Below, one piece after another: positions 55,152 through 64,000 of a stretch of DNA of 64,000 nt (position 1 is the first letter of the stretch; each line of letters opens with the position of its first letter). The translations under genes were made by a program, and so were the position numbers. This stretch comes from Pictodentalium vernedei (taxonomy: Eukaryota > Mollusca > Scaphopoda > Dentaliida > Dentaliidae). The stretch covers positions 378,554,718-378,618,717 of the forward strand of contig CM062290.1 of NCBI GenBank assembly GCA_031216915.1, in the 5' to 3' direction. The notes under the pieces were generated by a model. It saw only the letters and a program-made list of their open reading frames with translations, did no database searches and was not told the DNA's origin.

Positions 55152-55270
55152 TAGTTTACTTTGCCGATTTTCGGCGGAATTCTAAGCGGAATACTTCAAA
55201 TCAAGGTATAGTTTGCAGTGATTAGAGTATTCGTTTGGCGATTCAACACACAAATAGTCTGCATTTTCCA

Positions 55271-55440
55271 GATAAACACAGAACGTCACGATGTGTGAAT
55301 GTGTTCATCAATATGACACTCAGGCCAGCGCGGAAAAATAGAACGAGAGGCGCAACCTCGAGTTCTATACTTCCACGATGGCATGACTGCCGTATTGACG
55401 AACACATTCACACATCGTCGCGTTCTGTTGTTACTACCTG
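55271..55440. mobile_element. Palindromic element Q
   Basis: Outer arms ACACAGAACGTCACGATGTG and its inverse, TGAATGTGTTC/GAACACATTCA, and an inner TAGAACGAGAGGC/CTCGAGTTCTA hairpin. The inner hairpin resembles the one in element R (59550-59715), although the arms differ. Confidence 0.6.
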
Positions 55441-56067
55441 CCTCCATGACATATAATCCATTAATTTAAAAATCCAAACACCAAACAGAAAAAATCTCAA
55501 TCTTTAAAACTTCTTGTTATTTTTCCAATTAACATTCGGCTGCCACCATAGCTTTCGAATTGATCTGGGGTCAGAATGCAACGTTTCAATTGATTGATTC
55601 CGAAAATGGGCGGAGTTCAGTTCTTTTGATGGATCTCAGGTGTAAACGTAGTCCGTCAACGAGAATTGGTATGAAACGCGTGTTCTGTACGGATTTGTAA
55701 ATATGGAACTGGAGGAAAAGTAACAGGCGTGCAATAATTTATGACATGTATATGCCCCACAAAAGCGAAGAAGATTCTAGTAGAAAAACGGTCTATTACT
55801 TTAGTATAATAGATAGCTAGGATTCTTCTGCCCTCTTTGGGAAAGGGTCCGACGCCATTGTCATTGGGAAAATTTGCATTATGGGGACTCCAATTGGGAA
55901 TTTGTTTTGGAGAGGAAAACACATACAAAAACTAAGAAAGTTAAAATTCGAATTAAGAAGAGAACATCGAGACAAATACCTAACCAACTGCACGTGTACT
56001 ACCACAAGTAAGTTTTATAACAAGCAGTCATATGGAATTATTGTTCACGCAGTCTCTGTAGTCTTTA
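55441..56067. other. Unannotated stretch
   Basis: No gene is recognised. GGGTCCGACGCCATTGTCAT at about 55845 has a loose inverted counterpart near 56540. Confidence 0.3.
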
Positions 56068-56318
56068 TTAACACTTTACCCAACGCAGAAAATTTCAAAA
56101 TTTATTATTTTAAATATAATTTTTAAATTTTTTTTTAAAAAATGTCAACAAAACCATATCATGTGACCCTCTCTTTGGAACGAGCTCGATGAGCTCGTTC
56201 CAAAGAGGGGTCACATGATATGGTTTTGGTGAAATATTTCGAAAAATAATATTTTTTCAGCTGCTGAATTTGCATATTTCGCGGGCGGATGCGGGCGATT
56301 CGTTGGGTAAAGGGTTAA
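56068..56318 (+). mobile_element. TTAA MITE family A, copy 8
   Basis: TTAA at both ends, CACTTTACCCAACGC at the left and CGTTGGGTAAAGGG at the right. The hairpin has CTTTGGAACGAGCTC arms. Confidence 0.88.
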
Positions 56319-56636
56319 ACTGTTCTTATACTTGACATGTGCTTTCAATTAAGAGGTATCGTTAGGAATGAAGTTTAAAATTAATATACAATCGGTGGCA
56401 TGAATTGAGTGGTCATAAGGTCTCAGAAAATCAATGGTTTCCTGAGGCCTTACGACAACCCAGTTCAGGGTACTAGTTGTGCAGTAAATATTTGTTTGAG
56501 TGGACACTAATATGGGAAAAAAATTGGGAAAAATCATTCCCAAATGTCATTGGGAAGGGTCCGAAAAACGGCTCCTGTAGATACCCAAAAGAACCCTTGG
56601 ATAGTTTAACGGATATAAATAAAATATACTATGTAC

Positions 56637-56903
56637 CTTTACTGTGTTGGTCACGAATTGTCACACGGATGAATCTTACAGAACATCTGTTTTCATCAGC
56701 ACCAAGTCTGGGTGCCGCATCACAGGTCTCGGAACCTAACCCAATTCCAACGTGTGGTATCGAGAACACCCCCTCAGTCTTACAGTCAAATCTCCAGATA
56801 TTCCTCTCTCCCAGTTCATCCACAATTCGTTGCCGTGTGTCATTTATATACATAAAGTTGTGACAAAGATGACAAGCTATGGGAGATACTGTCTGCAGCT
56901 GCC
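56637..56903 (-). CDS. Candidate host exon, unknown extracellular-type protein
   Basis: On the minus strand a 267-bp open stretch is preceded by a good acceptor (TCTTTATATTTTTCAG ending at 56904) and followed by a donor-like GTACAT at 56631-56636. Both junctions fall after the first base of a codon, so the exon is phase 1-1, common for exons encoding extracellular modules. It would encode about 89 residues, including ACHLCHNFMYINDTRQRI, VDELGERNIWRFDCKTEG, VGIGLGSETCDAAPRLG and NRCSVRFIRVTIRDQ, with five cysteines. I do not recognise the domain. No neighbouring exon was identified. The frame stays open through the exon and slightly beyond the acceptor, so chance remains possible. Confidence 0.4.
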
Positions 56904-56949
56904 CTGAAAAATATAAAGACGACGTGGAATGACTTCCAGATAACCACAT

Positions 56950-57579
56950 CCTACTCTTGAAATTTGATCGTATTTTATACCATGAGTACCTACTCTATTA
57001 TATATGAAAAGCCTTTGGCATAAATTTTAGCTTTAAACACCAACTGTTGTGAACACGCCAGCAATGGGTTAAAATTTACACCTGCAGTGGAACTACATCA
57101 TTGACCTTTGGTGACGTCGACCTAAATGCGAACTTGTCTAAATTTATCGCACGTCGCCTCGCGAAGAGTGAAATGAAAGTGGCAATTATTTATTACGTTT
57201 TTGAATGAGTTTACCCCATAACATACCAAAAGTTAATAAACATGCGTCATCCCATGTTAATAAAGCATCCATAACTCGAAGTAGAATATTATTATGTTAC
57301 TAAAATGAAAAAGGCCCTGTTTCTTTTTCTGTTTCGTTTCGGTGATCAAACTGACAGCGGAAAAACCACCCACCGATGCTAATGTAAACAAAAACAAATT
57401 CGCAGGGATGTACGGCTGCTGCTCAGTAAAATCGAGAAAAAGTAATAGCGACTCTTAATAATCTGACGATCATGGTATAAATAAACAAGAGCTCACGTAT
57501 CGCTGAAGCAATACAATATCCCCTACCGGAGTAATGAGCATTAATAATTATACAAATGTTATAACCTAGATGTGATCAG
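56950..57579. other. Unannotated stretch
   Basis: No gene or repeat is recognised. If the exon candidate is real, further exons of that gene might lie here on the minus strand, but I could not point to one. Confidence 0.3.
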
Positions 57580-58492
57580 CATGAATTCCGTTGAAGCGTT
57601 TCCAAAAAAGTCCGGAAAACTGATATTTTGGCGCTTTTCCATATTTCCAAGGGCCATAACTCACACAAGAATAATGCAATCAGCATGAAACTCAAACTTG
57701 ATCTGTAAGTCATCGTTCTATAGTAGGTTACCAAGAATGAAATCATTCGGTTGAAGCATTTCCCAAAAAAGTCCGGAAAACTAAAGTATGACTGACAGAC
57801 TGACTGACAGACTGACGGATAGACAGAGTGCAAATGAAACTTGATCTGTAAGTCATCGTTCTATAGTAGGTTACCAAAAATAAAATCATTCCGTTGAAGC
57901 GTTTCCAAAAAAAGTCCGGAAAACTGATATTTTGGCGCTTTTCCATATTTCTAAGGGCCATAACTCACACAGAATAAGGCAATGATCATGAAACTCAAAC
58001 TTGATCTGTAAGTCATCGTTCTATAGTAGTTTACCAAAAATGAAATCATTCCGTTGAAGCGTTTCCAAAATAACTCCGGAAAACTGATATTTTGGTGCTT
58101 TTCCATATTTCCAAGGGCCATAACTCACAGCAGAATAATGCAATCAGCATGAAACTCAAACCTGATCTGTAAGTCATCGTTCTATAGTAGTTTACCCAAA
58201 ATAAAATCATTCCGTTGAAGCGTTTCCAAAAAAACTCCTGAAAACTGATATTTTGGTGTTTTTTCCATATTTCCAAGGGCCGTAATTCACGCAAGAATAA
58301 TGCAATCAGCATGAAACTCAAACTTGATCTGTAAGTCATCGTTCTATAGTAGTTTACCGAAAATGAAATCATTCCGTTGAAGCGTTTCCAAAAAAACTCC
58401 GGAAAACTAAAGTGTGACTGACAGACTGACAGACTGACGGGTGGACAGAGTGCAAACCTATAGTCCTCTCCGGCGATGCCGGTAGGGGACTA
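57580..58492 (+). mobile_element. Helitron-like element tail with six 160-bp tandem units
   Basis: TTCCGTTGAAGCGTTTCC recurs at 57586, 57746, 57889, 58049, 58210 and 58372, each followed by CCGGAAAACTGATATTTTGG and ATAACTCACACAAGAATAA. Short GACTGACAGACTGACGGA repeats appear after the second and the sixth units. The right end is a hairpin TAGTCCTCTCCGGC-GAT-GCCGGTAGGGGACTA followed by A, comparable in form to the 3' end at 46738-46768. The 5' end was not found. Confidence 0.6.
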
Positions 58493-58610
58493 AATATACC
58501 CATAGTAGTTTGGTGTGCCAAATATTCGCCACTCGTGGTGAAGTGGTGTTAACCGCGCGCTGAAGGCTGGTGAATATTTGGTACACCAAGCTACTATGGG
58601 TATATTCTAT
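58493..58610. repeat. Palindrome S
   Basis: Arms ATATACCCATAGTAG/CTACTATGGGTATAT continue through TTTGGTGTGCCAAATATTC and GAATATTTGGTACACCAA, around a mismatched middle. It abuts the end of the tandem-repeat element directly. Confidence 0.65.
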
Positions 58611-58674
58611 ATGTCCATACCAGTTCAATGTCATGAATAGAAAGAGTTAATAATCTTTATTTGAGAGCGGAAGA

Positions 58675-58735
58675 AGCAATATTGTCAACGTGCAGTACCA
58701 TAGGGATTCCCGTTGGAAATATTGATTGGACTTTC
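58675..58735. repeat. Remnant of palindrome O
   Basis: CAATATTGTCAACGTGCAGT and GGAAATATTGATTGGACTTT match the two flanks of 49726-49774 with a decayed middle. Confidence 0.45.
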
Positions 58736-58847
58736 CCACAATGAATTCACGATAATCGATATTCCTTATATTCGAATAGCGAGTTAAAATTGCAATATCC
58801 GAATTTTGTGTAAAACGCATAAAATGAACTTTAATCTTCAACCGGCG

Positions 58848-58928
58848 GTTATCTGGTAGTCACATGTCGGGACCCGGGCCTGATTGGGATCTGATCGGTA
58901 GTTTTCCGACATGTGACTACCAGATATC
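58848..58928. repeat. Palindrome T
   Basis: Arms GTTATCTGGTAGTCACATGT and ACATGTGACTACCAGATATC around GGGACCCGGGCCTGATTGGG and GATCGGTAGTTTTCC. It is followed after about 12 bp by MITE G copy 3. Confidence 0.65.
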
Positions 58929-58940
58929 CTCAGATAACTA

Positions 58941-59197
58941 CAGTACGTGGAGAGTGTATTATCACTAAATCACCCGCAGAGTGGAGATTCCACCCGAGGA
59001 ATAATTGCAAGTTTGTTGCAAAGCATAACCAGCACCAGCAAAGTTTCAGGCAATGGACCTCCGGGTTAAACCCGGAGGTCCATTGGCTGAAACATTGCTT
59101 GTGTTTGTTGTCGATATGTACAAAATTTAAAAGTTATAGCTTGGGTGATAACTCCACTCCGCGGGTGATTTAGTTACAATCCACTCTCCACGTACTG
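58941..59197. mobile_element. TA MITE family G, copy 3
   Basis: Ends CAGTACGTGGAGAGTG and CACTCTCCACGTACTG form a perfect inverted pair, flanked by TA at 58939-58940 and 59198-59199. Core GGACCTCCGGGTTAAACCCG. This is the best-preserved G copy. Confidence 0.9.
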
Positions 59198-59209
59198 TAT
59201 CCTCTGAAA

Positions 59210-59545
59210 GGTATCTCCAAAAGGTGTCCTCAAAAGGTATCCCCCGATAGCACATCACCATGTCGAAGATATCCTCCAATACCCAGTTGAGCATAAGAGC
59301 CGTGAAAGGAGTCAGTCGCGCGAGCAATTACTCGATGGCTCATTTGCTCGATTAGATTCGAGTCGTTCGAGCAATGCCGGTTCAAGTCACTACTCGATAG
59401 CTGATAAGATTCGAGTTGTTAAAGCAAGCAAATAGTACGATAGTGATATGAACCGGGACCTGTAGAAGTTTTAGTGATAAAGGTGCTGAGCGCCATGGTA
59501 GTCAGTATTAAGTGTGGGAATCTCAAGCGCAGATCAGAGAGTGGT
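59210..59545. repeat. Repeat X segment
   Basis: Contains GATAGCTGATAAGATTCGAG, ACTCGATGGCTCATTTGCTC and AGGTATCTCCAAAAGGTGTC, the inverse of words in 14800-15660. Confidence 0.5.
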
Positions 59546-59549
59546 AGAC

Positions 59550-59715
59550 ATACACAGAGTGTGTGAGAATGGGTTAACCGATATGGCACGAGTGCCAGTG
59601 TGGGAGGATAGAACGAGTGGCCGCAGGCCTCGAGTTTTATCCTTTCGCGATGGCACAAATACCATATCGATTACCCAGTTCACACGCGTGTCGTTCTGTG
59701 TTTATTACACGCCTT
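59550..59715. mobile_element. Palindromic element R
   Basis: Arms GGTTAACCGATATGGCAC and CATATCGATTACCC-type inverse, with an inner GGATAGAACGAGTGGCC/GGCCTCGAGTTTTATCC hairpin. The inner hairpin recalls element Q. Confidence 0.6.
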
Positions 59716-59829
59716 CACGTCTGTAAAAACATTATTAGAAGGACACTCACCAATTCATTTGACAACTATGAACAAAAAGAACACATTTTATCGCCAACCA
59801 CATTTTCGAGGGGAACCCGTGTTACCATT

Positions 59830-59908
59830 TCGTCCCCTTAGTTCCAATGTGTTCTCTGTGTCTACTGGCACATAGAACACACTGGAACTCAGGGGACGAT
59901 TTTTAGCT
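59830..59908. repeat. Palindrome I, copy 2
   Basis: CGTCCCCTTAGTTCCAATGT and ACTGGAACTCAGGGGACG arms around GTCTACTGGCACATAGAACA. Related to 7214-7293. Confidence 0.65.
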
Positions 59909-60109
59909 ATCGTTAGCGATTCAAATTGTAATTGCGGTGCACGATTTGTGGAAAATTCCAGTGAAATTTCGCTTCTTTATAAAAATAGTCCGTCAACGAT
60001 TTCCGTTCCACACATATGTGCAAAACAGATTTTCAATTTCCGCATGGTTTAGTAGACGGGGATTATATAGAACATGCATGTAATAAAATAGTATCGTTAC
60101 ACACCAGTA

Positions 60110-60310
60110 ATAATGGAAGTAAAGGGTGGACGCTAATCATAGGGCAAACGATGACGACAATGTACAAATCAGCAGTAGTGACCTTGGAGTTATGAAGAAG
60201 TTGGTTGGTCTAGAAGCCAGGAACTGAAAGGCGCTAAGAGCCATAACTATCTTTAGATAGATATCATCCGATAAGTATCCTGCAATAGGTATACTCCAAT
60301 AGTTTTCCTC
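60110..60310. repeat. Repeat X segment
   Basis: ATGTACAAATCAGCAGTAGT and GGAGTTATGAAGAAGTTGG match 6700-6740 loosely. GATATCATCCGATAAGTATC and TATCCTGCAATAGGTATAC follow. Confidence 0.45.
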
Positions 60311-60526
60311 CAATAGTACATACAGATTGTCATGATAATGTGCATGTCCTGTGATTTGTATCAGATTCGAGGTGGTGTCCAGAATGGGATCTCAACGAGC
60401 CAGTTTTCCGGCGAGTTGTGATCCCATTTTTGGACACCACCGAGAATCTAATACAAATCACAGGACATGCACATTATCATGATAATTCATTTATCTAACA
60501 ATTCTGTCACATAAACAGATTAAATC

Positions 60527-60774
60527 TTAACCCTTCATCCAACGTAACGGCCAAAACCGGCCAATGCTATTCTCAAAACATCGCCAATTAATTTTCATTT
60601 TTTTGTCTCAAAAACATAGGTTATGACCCCTCGTTGGGACGAGCTCGCCGAGCTCGTTTCAACGAGGGGTCATAGCCTATGTTTTTGAGACAAAAGAAAA
60701 ATGAAAAAACATTAATTATTCAAGAATATTTTTTTGCAAGTGTAGTCTGCTTTTCATGATAGGCAAAGGGTTAA
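60527..60774 (+). mobile_element. TTAA MITE family B, copy 6, inside element E
   Basis: TTAA at both ends, left CCCTTCATCCAACGTAACGG, right ATAGGCAAAGGG. The hairpin has GTTGGGACGAGCTCG/CGAGCTCGTTTCAAC mismatches. The flanks AAATC and ATTAT join cleanly in element E copy 1 with a single TTAA. Confidence 0.9.
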
Positions 60775-60914
60775 ATTATTTTCAAACATTTTGGGACATA
60801 ATGTTCGGTCGACCACTGAAACGCACATAGAATGTATCTACGTCGGAAACGATTCGTCTATATGATACAGAATCAGAATGAGTCGTCTATTTGATACGGA
60901 ATCGGAACACATTA

Positions 60915-61368
60915 CACGCTAAAACCTAAAGTGTTAAAAACTACACTTGAAGTGCTGTATTTAACACTTACTAAGTGCTGAACTAGCACTTTGTTCAAGT
61001 GTAGATATCCCAGAACTTGACGGGTGTTACAATAATACCACTTGACAAGTGTAATGTCGCGACACATAAAAGGAAACAACGCAGATGACCCGGATCAGGC
61101 TCGAACTCTCGCGCCTGACCCGCGTCGTCTGCGTTGTGTCCTTTTAATTATGTACCCACCAAGCGCAAATCAAATTATGGACGATTCTGGAAGAACCACC
61201 AATGCTAGACACATGGGAAGTGTCATCCATTCAAGTTTCAGATGTTTGACGATTGTAATGGCTAAATGCTTAAAGCATTGTACTTTGAGTGTTAAAATCA
61301 AACCCTAAGAGTTAGAATGGGTTTAACGCCTTGAAAGTGTCAGTTTTAACACTTGAGTTTTTAGTGTG
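60915..61368 (+). mobile_element. TA MITE family D, copy 3, inside element E
   Basis: Ends CACGCTAAAACCTAAAGTG and CACTTGAGTTTTTAGTGTG with TA at 60913-60914 and 61369-61370. The reverse complement of element E copy 1 reads ACACAT-TA-TGTGTTACG at the same spot, with no element. Confidence 0.9.
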
Positions 61369-61431
61369 TATGCGATACGTAGCGTTTCTCGTGGTTTCCA
61401 GGCCAAAATCTATGTGATTGTTAGATAAATC

Positions 61432-61756
61432 GCCATACCATAGGTATCCTCCAATACCCAGATGACCATAGGAGTCAAAATTAAGAGATGCAATTTTGTC
61501 CACCACACATACATTTAACAGAAATAACTACTCAATGACATATCATTACCTCATGACAAATGACCCCCACTAGTTATCCTTCAATAGTACATCACCATGC
61601 CATAGGTATCCTCCAATACCCTGATGGGCACAGGAGTCGTAAGAGAAGTCATTCGGTCGATAAATAGTTCTCATTTACACGATTAGATTCGAGTCACTCG
61701 AGCAAAGCCTGTTTCTGCTCAAGTGCCTTTCGCGTTTAAGGATCAAAGATGTCTTG
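61432..61756. other. Repeat X remnants, otherwise unannotated
   Basis: TAGGTATCCTCCAATACCC occurs twice (about 61441 and 61604) and GATTAGATTCGAGTCACTCG at about 61681. No gene. Confidence 0.4.
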
Positions 61757-61995
61757 GTTATACACAAGGACGATAACTCTGTAGAGGGATTCTTTCACGA
61801 TTTTCGCAATTTACGCGGTTGTGTAGGTGATCAAGTCGTGTCATCCGCAAAAGAAAGAACATGCAATGTCGCAGATTTACTGGTATCATCAATGTAAATA
61901 AAAAAATAGTAATGTACCTAGAATAAATCCCTGTGGAACTTAAAATAACGTTTCTTGTAATTTCGATGCTGTTTCTCCACATTTTAAAAGCTGAA
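61757..61995 (-). pseudogene. LINE reverse transcriptase fragment (CR1/Jockey-like)
   Basis: On the minus strand: LLKCGETASKLQETLF, VPQGFILGTLLFFIYIDDT and SKSATLHVLSFADDTT. The FADD catalytic box and PQGxILG motif mark the RT palm of a non-LTR element. It is short and broken, related in type to 37740-38230. Confidence 0.75.
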
Positions 61996-62428
61996 CCCGT
62001 CTGACGACACCTGCCAATGACTTCTAGTCAGGTCTTGGCTGCCTTAATAGGCAACCAAGACCTTGGTGGAAATCACTGCTAAGCAATTGGACAGGCTGTA
62101 GTCTAGTGGGAATTCAGGACAGTTGCCCAGTCCATTGGGGGTTAACAAAACTGAAAAGAAAATAAATTACTTCTTTCATGAAAATGAACCTTTCAACTGT
62201 TATTAAGTCCCAACAGGGACTTATAAATAGCGAATGTAGGAAAATTTGAAAATTCAAACAGTGTCGGTATTCAACGATTGGTTCGGTTCGGTTTTTCGTT
62301 ATCTCCATGATATCGGCGTCGGTTCAGTTTTTCTGTGTATTGTCCATTTCTAATTTTAACCACGATTTGACACACTCTATGTTATTTGTAGTGCAAAACA
62401 CAAATTAAGAAATCAATTTCAGTAGATA
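61996..62428. other. Unannotated stretch with a small hairpin
   Basis: A small hairpin AGGTCTTGGCTGCC/GGCAACCAAGACCT lies at 62030-62064. Nothing else is recognised. Confidence 0.4.
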
Positions 62429-62742
62429 CAGTTAAAACTAGAAGTCCTGTCATGAAATGCGCACAAATAGCACGTTGATATGCGCGTTAATGTACGCATT
62501 ATGGCCCAAGGAAAGCTATCACATTCTGTACATATGGCCTGTGCACAAGCAATGTTTCCGCCAATGGACCTCCGGGTAACCCGGAGGTCCATTGGCAGAA
62601 ACATTGCATGTGTTTGCTATGAGTAACCAGGAGAACCTGCCGTGCTTTAGATCTCATTCGATATGGCAGTTGCGCGCAATTCCAACGCGCAAGTAAGCTT
62701 AGATAAGCGCACTATTCGTGACAGGACTTCTAGTTTTAACTG
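62429..62742. mobile_element. TA MITE family H, copy 2
   Basis: Ends CAGTTAAAACTAGAAGTCC and GGACTTCTAGTTTTAACTG are perfect inverted repeats, flanked by TA (62427-62428, 62743-62744). Hairpin GGACCTCCGGGT/ACCCGGAGGTCC with CCAATGG/CCATTGG. It is very similar to 11889-12201 over its full length. Confidence 0.92.
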
Positions 62743-62744
62743 TA

Positions 62745-62909
62745 GGCCTATAAATAATTCTTCTTAAATAATAAATTGTATTTAATAATAAACAGTAACA
62801 TAGATTGCGAATAATGGGGGTGGCACTAGCCCTCCCCCTCCTCCATTGGAGGAACACACCTCCATTTCCTAATTTGGAGTGGATAAACAGTGGTAGATGG
62901 TGTGTGTGT

Positions 62910-62940
<31 letters not shown>

Positions 62941-63408
62941 GGTGGTCCTTAATCCCTCGCCACCAATTTAAAAATCACATTCCATGAAAGTCCGATAAAT
63001 CCTAATTTTAGACCCAGTTTCAAGGGAAAACCACCAGATCCTCATTTTTGGGAGTGGCACATTCTCCCACGCTGTTTGATCTTCTTCGTGTGCTCGCAGG
63101 TAGTGTCTATAAGAATACTATCATTGTTCCAAGCACCTCTGGGTTCCCAGGGTGCACGGGGCAAGGTACGGGAGTCTTATGTACAGAGAGTAAATATAAC
63201 CGTTGGTATATCTTCTACATCCTTTCCCCTCAGACACTCCCTCCCAACTGTAACATCCTAACCCCTGGGAGAAGCCTACACATACAGACAAAGTTAAAAA
63301 TTTGCTCGTTGTGGACCGCTAAGTAAACTTCATGTACTTGTTGGTTCGAACATAGCAAAATATGCTTCTGGACAAATAAGTTAAGGTATTTTTCATTGAC
63401 AACCAGGG
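62745..63408. other. Unannotated stretch with GT/G microsatellite
   Basis: (GT)n then a G-run at about 62899-62942. No gene or repeat is recognised. Confidence 0.4.
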
Positions 63409-63560
63409 TCACCTCGTGTCGGACAGTTTTACTGGTGGAGGAAGCCGTAGTACCTGGAGTGAACCACCAAGCAGCGACGACCAGCTGACAGACGCCCCAA
63501 CGTACTAACTCTGCACAAGCAGGGTTAGCGTTGGCCGAAGACAAGTTCACCATCCACGTC
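63409..63560 (-). mobile_element. SINE body fragment
   Basis: On the plus strand GGACAGTTTTACTGGTGGAG and GTACTAACTCTGCACAAGCA are the inverse of the SINE body at 54540-54620. The CACCTCGTGT end matches the tRNA-headed subfamily. Both head and tail are missing. Confidence 0.7.
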
Positions 63561-64000
63561 AGTGTGGGTTTTATGGCCCATCGATGACCGAAGGTCGCCC
63601 ACAACTGCCGCAGGCTAAAGGTTGGGAAAGCACGAGAGTGGTGTTCTCTCTCATTCGAGAGGGACTGGGGACCTCCCCAGGATATGTTTTGAATTTCAAG
63701 AACATAAGGGTGAATCTGTGGCCCAAATTCTCGTTCCCTTTTTATTGAATTTAAATGAGTCCAACGGGTTTTCTACAGTATTACAAGAGGATCTTAACCC
63801 ATGTTAATGTGGAAGTATCACACCAAAAAATTATATTACCATCTTTGGGTCTAAGTGTGGACTTATGTTTATCATTTTTTACAATTTGGGGTGGGGGTCA
63901 AATTATACCTATCCACCCGACTAGATCGGTCTTTTGCGTATATGTCGGAAAAGAACACGAACAGCTAGGAAATATGTTATTGGGAGTGAAGTGAATATTA
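63561..64000. other. Unannotated stretch
   Basis: No gene or repeat is recognised up to the window edge. Confidence 0.35.

Larger units (their letters stand above)
60317..61431 (+). mobile_element. Element E, copy 2, hosting a B and a D MITE
   Basis: Begins ATACAGATTGTCATGATAAT with a long hairpin (GTGCATGTCCTGTGATTTGT and its inverse; GGTGGTGTCC/GGACACCACC; inner GGGATCTCAACGAGCC). It continues to CAGGCCAAAATCTATGTG and TTAGATAAAT. A B MITE sits at its TTAA and a D MITE at its TA, both of which are empty in copy 1 (35194-35829). Confidence 0.75.

Noticed and set aside
57576-58372. Minus-strand repeated protein
   Set aside because: The similar frames follow the 160-bp tandem units and contain no known domain.
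1414-60774. CRISPR array or bacterial terminators
   Set aside because: The repeated hairpins are dispersed, have TTAA or TA duplications and no regular spacers; the sequence is clearly animal.

Overview
The window looks like intergenic DNA of an animal, most likely a marine invertebrate and perhaps a lophotrochozoan such as a mollusc. The evidence is 5S-rRNA-headed and tRNA-headed SINEs sharing one body, an L1/Tx1-type LINE, a decayed Tc1 transposon, Helitron-like tandem-repeat elements, and a broken copy of a large intronless protein family ending in a tesmin-type CXC domain, which I recall as multi-copy in molluscs and cnidarians. The taxon cannot be fixed from sequence alone. I see no bacterial genes, operons, CRISPR arrays or functional RNA genes. 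The only candidate for a live host gene is one exon-like stretch on the minus strand at 56637-56903.

The dominant feature is the density of short non-autonomous transposons with hairpin cores. Two related families (called A and B here) sit at TTAA sites with CCCTTTACC ends, as piggyBac-type MITEs do: eight A copies, six B copies and three B fragments. A third TTAA family (C) has three copies. Families D, F, G and H sit at TA sites, as Tc1/mariner-type MITEs do. Two elements with 8-bp target duplications look like hAT MITEs (27056-27567 and 47716-48296). About ten further one- or two-copy palindromes (I to V) belong to no family I can name.

Layout. 1-7.5 kb: MITEs, SINEs and a decayed low-complexity repeat (X). 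7.5-13 kb: a repeat present twice, one copy holding a 1.53-kb Tc1 element and the other still empty. 14-16 kb: X repeats. 16.2-20.6 kb: a minus-strand L1/Tx1-like LINE interrupted by an A MITE. 20.8-28.8 kb: MITEs D, L, C, G, N, B, hAT and A. 29.3-35.0 kb: the broken CXC-family gene with several elements inside it. 35-40 kb: element E, a diverged tandem array, a LINE fragment and a 1.1-kb element with long inverted ends (Y). 40-43.3 kb: MITE/SINE nests including a tandem SINE pair flanked as a unit by one target duplication. 43.5-47.1 kb: a Helitron-like element carrying a 145-bp satellite with a four-monomer higher-order period, lying inside repeat W. 47-57 kb: hAT, N, SINE, B, C, W and G copies and the exon candidate. 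57.6-61.4 kb: a second Helitron-like array, then a run of different palindromes, then element E carrying two nested MITEs. 61.4-64 kb: a LINE fragment, an H MITE and a SINE fragment.

Nothing here forms a cooperating gene set. The value lies in nesting order, filled/empty site pairs, and hairpin cores that appear to be gained, lost or exchanged as modules between elements with different ends.
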